Assembly: GCF_002968015.1 (NCBI RefSeq)
Contig: NZ_PUIP01000014.1
Coordinates: forward strand, 124,001 to 188,000
From: Massilia phosphatilytica
GTDB taxonomy: Bacteria; Pseudomonadota; Gammaproteobacteria; Burkholderiales; Burkholderiaceae_D
Direction: 5' to 3'
Length of the DNA stretch: 64,000 nucleotides
Below are positions 58,430 through 64,000 of the stretch, piece after piece (positions within the stretch are counted from its first letter, which is position 1; each line of letters starts with the position of its first letter). A program made the translations under genes and the position numbers. Below the pieces are notes generated by a model that had not been told where the DNA came from, did no database searches, and saw only the letters and a list, made by a program, of their open reading frames with translations.

Positions 58430-59896
58430 ATGCAGAACTTTCTCCTGTACTTCTATACTTCGCTGCCGTTCGTCGCCGTCGTCGTGCTGGCGATCATGGC
58501 CGTGGTCGGGATGGGCGTGGGGATGGTGTGGCCGCGCTTCCTCGCCTACGTCTATATCGCCGTGTTCTTCTTCCGTAACTCGACGAGCTACGGCTCGCTG
58601 GCGGCGGCCGCCGCGCCGGGCATCTACAGCCGCGGGTCGGGTGTGCTGTTCTTTCCGCTGCTGCTGTGGTGCATGGCGGGGGCGTGGTGCTGCGCGCGCG
58701 TGTCGGCAGGCTTCCAGCGCTATCCGGCGCCGCCGTGCAACCTGCGGCCGTGGTTCCTCGCCTGGATCCTGCTGCTGGGCGGCCACGTGGCGGTGGCGCT
58801 GTTCTCCAACGTGACCCTGGCGGAAGCGCTGGCGCCGTCTGGGTTCTCCAACATCATCTGGATGGCGCCCCTCGTCTCGCTGATGCTGCTATCGTTCCGC
58901 ACCCGCGAGCACGCGGTCGAGCTGTCGCGCTTCATCATGCTGGCAGGCCTTGGACGCGCCCTGTTCGGCCTCGCGCGCTGGGCGTTCCTCGGCGGCGACC
59001 CGAACAATGTGTATGCGAACATGAACGCCATCAAGATCAAGCTGACGTTCTTCGACATCAACGACAGCCTGCTGTGCACGATCGCGTTCGCCATCGCCGC
59101 CGTGAATTTATTCCAGGTCGTCAGGAACAAGCGTTCGCTGTTCTGGACCGCGATCGACTGGGCCACCTTGTGTACGACGGCCGTGTGCATCGTGCTGTCG
59201 TACCGCCGCAGCGCGTGGATCGGCTTCGTGCTCGCCTTCCTCATCATCATGATGCGTTTCCCGCTGCAGCGCCGCATCCACATGCTGGCGCTGGGGGCGC
59301 CCGTCCTCGGCGCGGGCCTGCTGTATGCGGCGTTCAAGCGCCTGGGCCATACGAAGGGGGCCAGTGGTGGCCTGTCGAGCCTGTTCTATGACATGGAATC
59401 GAAGCGCTTCGGCGCCGAGAGCGAACGCGTGCTGGAACTGAAATTCGCGCTGGCCGATTTCATCTCGCACCCGCTCACGGGGATCGGCACGTGGGGCCGC
59501 TACACGGGCTTCCAGCACATCTCGTGGCAGGCGGGGCAGGACGGCGGCCTGTTCCTGCACAGCGGCGTGCTCCATATCGCCCTGAAGGCCGGGCTGCCCG
59601 GGCTGATCCTGCTGGGCGGCACGATCTGGGCTTTCACCCGCTTCGCGCGCCACGCGCTGCGCACGTTGCCGCCCGAACTGCTGGGCCTGGCGACGGCCGG
59701 CGCCGCGGGCCTCGCATTCATGCTGCCCGACCTGCTCGTCGGCACGCCGTTCCCGCAAGTGCGCACGACGCAGATGCTGGCGATCTGCCTCGCGCTGCCG
59801 TACGTGGCGATGGCCGTGGCGAGCGCGCAGCCGGCCGTGCAGCCCGTCGAGACCCGCAAGCGCCGCCACGTCAACCTGGTGCCGGCGCACGTATGA
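58430..59896 (+). CDS. O-antigen ligase/polymerase-like membrane protein (Wzy_C)
   Basis: 488 residues, about ten helices. The Wzy_C-like region includes SYRRSAWIGFVLAF, a large periplasmic loop (about 325-385: PLTGIGTWGRYTGFQHISWQ...GLFLHSGVLHIALKAGLPGLILL) and a closing helix. The loop carries the G-x-G..H pattern of the ligase family. Most likely the repeat-unit polymerase of this EPS locus, given the adjacent flippase. Stop overlaps the flippase start. Confidence 0.82.
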   Translation: MQNFLLYFYTSLPFVAVVVLAIMAVVGMGVGMVWPRFLAYVYIAVFFFRNSTSYGSLAAAAAPGIYSRGSGVLFFPLLLWCMAGAWCCARVSAGFQRYPAPPCNLRPWFLAWILLLGGHVAVALFSNVTLAEALAPSGFSNIIWMAPLVSLMLLSFRTREHAVELSRFIMLAGLGRALFGLARWAFLGGDPNNVYANMNAIKIKLTFFDINDSLLCTIAFAIAAVNLFQVVRNKRSLFWTAIDWATLCTTAVCIVLSYRRSAWIGFVLAFLIIMMRFPLQRRIHMLALGAPVLGAGLLYAAFKRLGHTKGASGGLSSLFYDMESKRFGAESERVLELKFALADFISHPLTGIGTWGRYTGFQHISWQAGQDGGLFLHSGVLHIALKAGLPGLILLGGTIWAFTRFARHALRTLPPELLGLATAGAAGLAFMLPDLLVGTPFPQVRTTQMLAICLALPYVAMAVASAQPAVQPVETRKRRHVNLVPAHV

Positions 59897-61410
59897 ACCT
59901 GAGCCTCGTCCGCAACGCCTTCTCGAACCTGCTTGGCGCCGTGATCCCGGCGCTGGTGGCGCTGGGGACCGTGCCGCTCGTGGTGAAAGGGCTGGGCGAT
60001 GCGAGCTATGGCGTGTACTCGCTCGTGACGGCGATCGTCGGCTATTTCGCCGTCATCGACATCAACGTCACGGCGGGCTCCGTCAAATACATCGCGGAAT
60101 TCAACGCACACCGCAACCAGGAACGCATCGACGAGACCGTGTTCTTCGGCCTGTCCGTGTATTCGCTGCTGGGCCTGGTCGGCGGGCTGGGCCTGTTCTT
60201 CGGCGCGCACGTCTTCGTGACCCGCGTGTTTTCCGTGCCGGCCGCGCTGGAACACGAAGCAGTCGCCACGCTGAAACTGGCGGCGCTCGGCTTCTTTCTC
60301 GGCCAGTTGCAGAGCTATCTGCAGAGCGTGCCGCAATCGCTGATGCGCTACGACATCGCGAGCCGCATCGAGATGTTGTTCGGCACCGGCGTGCCGCTGC
60401 TGACGGTGGCCGTGCTGATGCTGGGCTATGGCTTGTTCGAAGTGATCCTGCTGCGCGTGATCACGAGCGCGATCAATTGCGTCGTGCTGTGGCGCTGCAT
60501 CCGCCGCCTGTTGCCGGACCTGCGCTACCGCCGGCCGGGGGCGACGATCCGCAAGGAATTGCTGGGCTTTTCCGCGTACTCGTTCCTCAGCCGCTTCGCC
60601 ACCCTGTCGTACGCATATGCGGACAAGCTCATCATCGGCGCGCTGGTCGGTGTCACGGGGCTCGCGTACTTCACCGTCGCGTCCACGCTCGCGAACCGCA
60701 TCCTGAGTCTCACGTACCGGCTGTCCGGCGTCTTTTTCCCGGCGGCGAGTGCGCTGGCGGCGCGCGGCGAGCTCGAGCGTTTGAACCGCCTGTACCTGAA
60801 GGCGAGCCGCTACGTCGTGTTCATCAACGCCTCCGTGCTCGTGCTTGTGGCCGTGTTCGCTTACCAGATCCTGTACTACTGGATGAACCCGCAGTTCGCG
60901 CGCGCGGGGCAGGTCGTGCTGGCGGTGATGGCGCTGTCGCAATTCATCGACTCGCTGACGAGCCTGCCGTCGCTCGTGAACGACGGCATGGGCCACCCCC
61001 GCTTTTCCGGCATGTTCGCGCTCGCGCGCGCCGCGTTCGGCCTGCTGGTCGTGTACGCGGGCGTGGCCGGCTGGGGCATCGACGGCGCCGCGTGGGGGCA
61101 CTTGATCGCGTCGGTCCTGCTGACCTGCGCCTTCCTCGGCGCCGTGCATGGCCGCACCGTGCCCACGCGGCTGGGCGAGCTCGTCCGTAAAGCCTATCTG
61201 CCCAGCGTGGCCGGCGTTGCCGTCGTGGCAGTCGTCGCCAACGCGGGCAACCGGCTGTTCGACGGCGGCCCGGTCGATCTGCTCCTGCTCGTGCTGCTGA
61301 CGACAGGCCTGCTGCTCGCGTACGGCAGCCTGTTCGTGATCGAACGGGACGACATGAGCATGGCGTGGACGAGAGTCAAAGGCTTGTTATCGATGAGGAA
61401 AGCGGCTTGA
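59893..61410 (+). CDS. Polysaccharide flippase (Wzx-like, MOP superfamily)
   Basis: 505 residues from ATG 59893, overlapping the preceding stop. Twelve to fourteen membrane helices, starting SLVRNAFSNLLGAVIPALVALGTVPLVVKGLGDASYGVYSLV, the Polysacc_synt motif, and with YAYADKLIIGALVGVTGLAYFTVASTLANRI in the middle. It should move undecaprenyl-linked repeat units to the periplasmic face. The frame continues open upstream inside the ligase gene and is not used. Confidence 0.9.
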   Translation: MNLSLVRNAFSNLLGAVIPALVALGTVPLVVKGLGDASYGVYSLVTAIVGYFAVIDINVTAGSVKYIAEFNAHRNQERIDETVFFGLSVYSLLGLVGGLGLFFGAHVFVTRVFSVPAALEHEAVATLKLAALGFFLGQLQSYLQSVPQSLMRYDIASRIEMLFGTGVPLLTVAVLMLGYGLFEVILLRVITSAINCVVLWRCIRRLLPDLRYRRPGATIRKELLGFSAYSFLSRFATLSYAYADKLIIGALVGVTGLAYFTVASTLANRILSLTYRLSGVFFPAASALAARGELERLNRLYLKASRYVVFINASVLVLVAVFAYQILYYWMNPQFARAGQVVLAVMALSQFIDSLTSLPSLVNDGMGHPRFSGMFALARAAFGLLVVYAGVAGWGIDGAAWGHLIASVLLTCAFLGAVHGRTVPTRLGELVRKAYLPSVAGVAVVAVVANAGNRLFDGGPVDLLLLVLLTTGLLLAYGSLFVIERDDMSMAWTRVKGLLSMRKAA

Positions 61411-62618
61411 AAGTCCTGATGGTTTCGGAAGACTTGCCGGGCACCCAGGTGGGCGGCCTGGGCAAGCACGTCGTGACGTTGTCGAACGCGCTGCTCGAAC
61501 TGGGCCACGACGTCGACATCATGGGACGCAGCGACCGGTTCCACGGCGGCAGCGCGGCCGAGATCGGTTTTAAAGGCCGTGTGCTGCCCGGCTTCGATTT
61601 TTCCCGTCCCGGCTGGAAGGAGTCGCAACTGGGCTTCTTCAATCCCGTCAAGCGGCCGTGGTTCGCGCGCAGCATCGCGCGTGCGCTGCTGCGCGAGGCC
61701 GCCAAGTACGACGTCGTGCACTACCACGGTCATTTGCCGATGGCGGGGCGCTACGTGCCGCAGGGCGTCAACTTCGTGCAGACGCGCCACGACCAGGGCA
61801 GCGAGTGCGTGATCCACCTGCGCTTCAGGCAGGAACACGTGTGCACGACGCTCGACGCGCGGGACTGCGCCGCGTGCATCCATCCGGCGCCGAACGTGGT
61901 GCGGCGCGAGATGTCCGGGCTGGCGGTGCGCCGCTACCGGTCCGAGACGGCGCAAGCGTTTTCGCGCCACAAGACGATCTTCGTGTCGGACTTCCTGCGC
62001 CAGGCGTTCCTGCGCGCCGTGCCGGACGCCGACCTGTCGCGCGCACGCGTGATCCACAACTTCATCCGCTACCCTTACCTGCGCGAGCGGGCCGCGCGGC
62101 CCGACGAGGTGCAGGCGGGGGAGGTGCTGCTCGTCGGCCGCATCGATGCGGGCAAGGGCTTCGGCGAATTCCTCGCGCAGGTGCAGGGCTGGCTGCCGAA
62201 GCATGCGCGCGTTTCCATCGTCGGCGACGGGCCGCTGCGGGGGCAGCTGGAGAGCCGCTACGCGGGGCCGCAGGTGCGCTTCCTCGGCTGGCTGCCGTAC
62301 GATGACGTGATCCGCATGTCGGCGCGCAGCCACGTGCTCGTGATCCCGTCCGTATGGGAAGAACCGTGCGGCACCACCGTACTGGAAGCGCTGGCCCTCG
62401 GCAAGCAGTGCCTCGCGCTGGCGCGCGGCGGGACGCCGGAGCTGGCGGCATACCAGTATTACGACGGCCAGTTGCAACTGGCCGAGACCATGCCCCGTCT
62501 CGTCGAGCGGCTGGCTCACACCCTGGGCCGTGCGCCAATGACGGTGCCGCTGCCCGATGCCTTCCCGATGGACGTGTTCCACGCCGTCCCCCAGATCCTG
62601 GACTTCTATCACGAGTGA
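61407..62618 (+). CDS. Glycosyltransferase family 4
   Basis: 403 residues from TTG 61407 (TTGA overlap with the flippase stop), with GAGGAAA at 61395-61400; a GTG at 61365 is in frame but unsupported. N-terminal VLMVSEDLPGTQVGGLGKHVVTLSNALLELGHDVDI is the glycogen-synthase-like donor fold of GT4. The C-terminal domain has LLVGRIDAGKGFGEFL and SVWEEPCGTTVLEALALGKQCLALARGGTPEL, with the E-x7-E motif (EEPCGTTVLEAL). Adds one sugar to the lipid-linked repeat unit. Donor not predictable. Confidence 0.92.
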   Translation: MKVLMVSEDLPGTQVGGLGKHVVTLSNALLELGHDVDIMGRSDRFHGGSAAEIGFKGRVLPGFDFSRPGWKESQLGFFNPVKRPWFARSIARALLREAAKYDVVHYHGHLPMAGRYVPQGVNFVQTRHDQGSECVIHLRFRQEHVCTTLDARDCAACIHPAPNVVRREMSGLAVRRYRSETAQAFSRHKTIFVSDFLRQAFLRAVPDADLSRARVIHNFIRYPYLRERAARPDEVQAGEVLLVGRIDAGKGFGEFLAQVQGWLPKHARVSIVGDGPLRGQLESRYAGPQVRFLGWLPYDDVIRMSARSHVLVIPSVWEEPCGTTVLEALALGKQCLALARGGTPELAAYQYYDGQLQLAETMPRLVERLAHTLGRAPMTVPLPDAFPMDVFHAVPQILDFYHE

Positions 62619-62621
62619 CCC

Positions 62622-63404
62622 ATGACCAAACCGACTTTCTCGATCGTCACCTGCACCTGGAACAGCGCCGCCACCCTGGCCGACACTCTCGCATCCGTCC
62701 AACGGCAGACTTGCCAGGACGTCGAGCACATCTTCGTCGACGGCGGTTCCACCGACGGCACGCTGGAGATGATTGCGGCGTACCCGGGCAGGAAGCGGGT
62801 GCTGCGCGACGTGGGCGGCGGCATCAGCCGCGCCATGAACCAGGGCATCGAAGCGGCCACCGGCGAATACGTGGCGCACCTGCATTCGGACGACTACTAC
62901 GCCAGCGACGACGTGCTGGCAACCGTCGCCGAACGCTTCGCCAGCGAGCGCGTGGACTGGGTATTCGGCACGGTGCAGGTGCTGAAGGATGGCCAGCTGA
63001 TTCCGCCGTACCGGATGGTGCCGTTCAGCTACCACGCGTTCGCCGCGGGACGGGCGTCCGTGCCGCATCCGGCCGTCTTCATCCGCCGCAGCGCGTTCGG
63101 CCGGGTGGGCATGTTCGACGAGAAACTGAAATACGCGATGGACATCGACCTGTGGCTGCGCCTGGGCCACGTGGCACAACCGGCCACCATCGACCGGCCG
63201 CTGACCGTGTTCCGCGACCATGCGGGCAGCGTATCGTCCGCGAACAAGATCAAGGCGCGCCAGGAAGAGTTCCAGGTCCGGCGCCGCTACCTGAAGCAGG
63301 CGCCGCTCGCGTTCGGCATTTATTGCCTGCGCTACGCCAAGCGCATGCGCACGCTGCGCGCCGAGGCGGCGCATGGCGCCATGCCCGCGCCGGTGCGCCC
63401 GTAA
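62622..63404 (+). CDS. Glycosyltransferase family 2
   Basis: 260 residues. GT-A fold: FSIVTCTWNSAATLADTLASVQRQTCQDVEHIFVDGGSTDGTLE, RAMNQGIEAATGEYVAHLHSDDYYAS with the DxD-type HSDD metal motif, and a C-terminal MDIDLWLRLG acceptor-side segment. Three bases after the GT4 gene, so the same transcript. Adds a sugar from a nucleotide donor during repeat-unit assembly in the cytosol. Confidence 0.92.
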   Translation: MTKPTFSIVTCTWNSAATLADTLASVQRQTCQDVEHIFVDGGSTDGTLEMIAAYPGRKRVLRDVGGGISRAMNQGIEAATGEYVAHLHSDDYYASDDVLATVAERFASERVDWVFGTVQVLKDGQLIPPYRMVPFSYHAFAAGRASVPHPAVFIRRSAFGRVGMFDEKLKYAMDIDLWLRLGHVAQPATIDRPLTVFRDHAGSVSSANKIKARQEEFQVRRRYLKQAPLAFGIYCLRYAKRMRTLRAEAAHGAMPAPVRP

Positions 63405-63780
63405 TGCAATCGTCATGTTTGTTCCGAATTGATTGGATAACATAATTGTCGAAGTTATTAAATCCATGGCAATTCGATAAAGGTTGACGATTTATTCGCA
63501 TAGTTTTCAAAAAGTCTTTTCTGTAGAAAAACGGCGATTATTTGCCTGGAAATATTACTGTTAATAAGAGGTTCAGCGCACCGTTGGATTTGTGTTCCGA
63601 ACGAGAAAATCTTTGATTTCTAAGGGAAAATTTTCCGCAAGAAAATTTTTTTGGGGTACTATTTCTCGTATCGAACAGCGCTCATTTGCATTCGCAAAGC
63701 GCTTCAAGCAAATCGGGCCCTGGTTCCTGCCGACGGGCTGACCTTCTAGTCGTCCAGTTAATATTTCTCGGAGCAAGTAC
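63405..63780. other. 376-nt low-GC intergenic region before the lyase-like gene
   Basis: Base composition drops sharply relative to both sides. Visible are a perfect palindrome GGAAAATTTTCC (63625-63636), the neighbouring AAGAAAATTTTTTT stretch, and repeated AGCGCT near 63677 and 63700. No coding frame of note. It probably contains the promoter and regulatory sites of the gene that starts at 63781. No terminator with a U-run was found for the upstream operon. Confidence 0.6.
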
Positions 63781-64000
63781 ATGAAATTTCACCGGAAAGG
63801 CGTTGTCGCCGTCGCTGCATTGTCGTCGCTGTTGATGTCGTTCAGCGCACGCGCCGACTGGGCCCAATCCACCGATCCGCTGGTCGTCCAGCCGGCGCCG
63901 GCCAATGCCGCCGTGCAGGCACAGAACCCGCCGGGTTTTGCCTGGGCGCGTCATCCGACCGGCCCGGCCAGCTACGAGATCGAGATCACCCCGTCGGGCG
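63781..64000 (+). CDS. Secreted protein, probable DUF4962/heparinase-type lyase, 5' part only
   Basis: 73 residues visible from ATG 63781; a CGGAGC site lies at about 63769-63774. Signal peptide to about residue 25 (ARA-DW). The mature start VQAQNPPGFAWARHPTGPASYEIEITPSG matches the beta-sandwich opening (NPPxFxWxR) of DUF4962 found at the front of heparinase II/III-like polysaccharide lyases. If right, it could trim or degrade the polymer made by this locus. The catalytic part lies outside the window, so assignment is tentative. Confidence 0.6.
   Translation, partial: MKFHRKGVVAVAALSSLLMSFSARADWAQSTDPLVVQPAPANAAVQAQNPPGFAWARHPTGPASYEIEITPSG

Noticed and set aside
47649..63404. PEP-CTERM substrate within the EPS locus
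   Set aside because: No protein here ends with a PEP motif, helix and basic tail.

Overview
The window looks like a chromosomal segment of a high-GC betaproteobacterium of the family Oxalobacteraceae, most likely Massilia or a close Telluria-group relative. The grounds are the GC-rich codon usage, the order xseA/sodB - exbB - exbD - lpxK - Trm112 - kdsB - adk, and an exosortase-B (XrtB/EpsI) exopolysaccharide locus of the Methylobacillus/Massilia type. Genus placement is inference. Coding density is high, and most genes keep a housekeeping or metabolic character. No integrase, transposase, prophage gene or CRISPR array was seen.

Layout. 1-8 kb: a partial extradiol dioxygenase, a membrane protein coupled to an M1 metallopeptidase, a cobalamin riboswitch driving a TonB-dependent receptor, and two DsbA paralogues separated by a small membrane protein. 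7.8-13.9 kb: an RstB-like sensor kinase and an RstA-like regulator, both on the minus strand, separated by about 4 kb of plus-strand genes (a lipoprotein with two PrcB-type repeats, a MipA/OmpV porin-like protein, a periplasmic protein and an SDR gene broken by a stop codon). A related palindrome lies at or near each edge of that block. 14-18.3 kb: a large secreted subtilase with RTX repeats, a 48-residue membrane peptide missed by length cut-offs, and a GNAT acetyltransferase. 18.4-25.5 kb: sodB, xseA, then a roughly 1.07-kb non-coding region, then exbB-exbD-lpxK-Trm112-kdsB and adk (ATP homeostasis, envelope and LPS precursor functions).

25.6-33.4 kb: a proton-pumping pyrophosphatase, a DsbA-like protein with one active-site Cys, an acyl-CoA hydrolase/CoA-transferase, an SDR of the HSD10 type behind a LiuR-like palindrome, and gamma-glutamyltranspeptidase. 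33.5-42.1 kb: signalling cluster of a patatin lipase translationally coupled to a 1405-residue hybrid kinase, a response regulator and a second hybrid kinase. 42.1-46.8 kb: a SulP-carbonic anhydrase fusion, tRNA-Arg(CCU) and an ABC-F ATPase (Uup). 46.9-64 kb: the exopolysaccharide locus, with a CAAX-type protease, epsL, an initiating phosphoglycosyl transferase, gmd and fcl (GDP-L-fucose supply), epsD-E-F-G, xrtB, epsI, a Wzy/ligase-like protein, a Wzx flippase, two glycosyltransferases and the start of a probable polysaccharide lyase.

The most unusual element is the non-coding region between xseA and exbB. It holds six diverged units, each with three short blocks (TGCC-A/T tract; AATCAA..CTT; a dyad around a TTATCCACA-like core) at almost constant spacing, about 71 nt from the first block to the third. 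The cores match the consensus DnaA box or differ from it by one base. I know of no described element with this architecture. It could be a DnaA-titration or replication-control locus, or a tandem structured-RNA array. A second signal is a family of TCGCAAACC/GGTTTGCGA palindromes at three loci, one of which encloses an 86-nt structured insert and is followed by a terminator, as expected for a small RNA gene.
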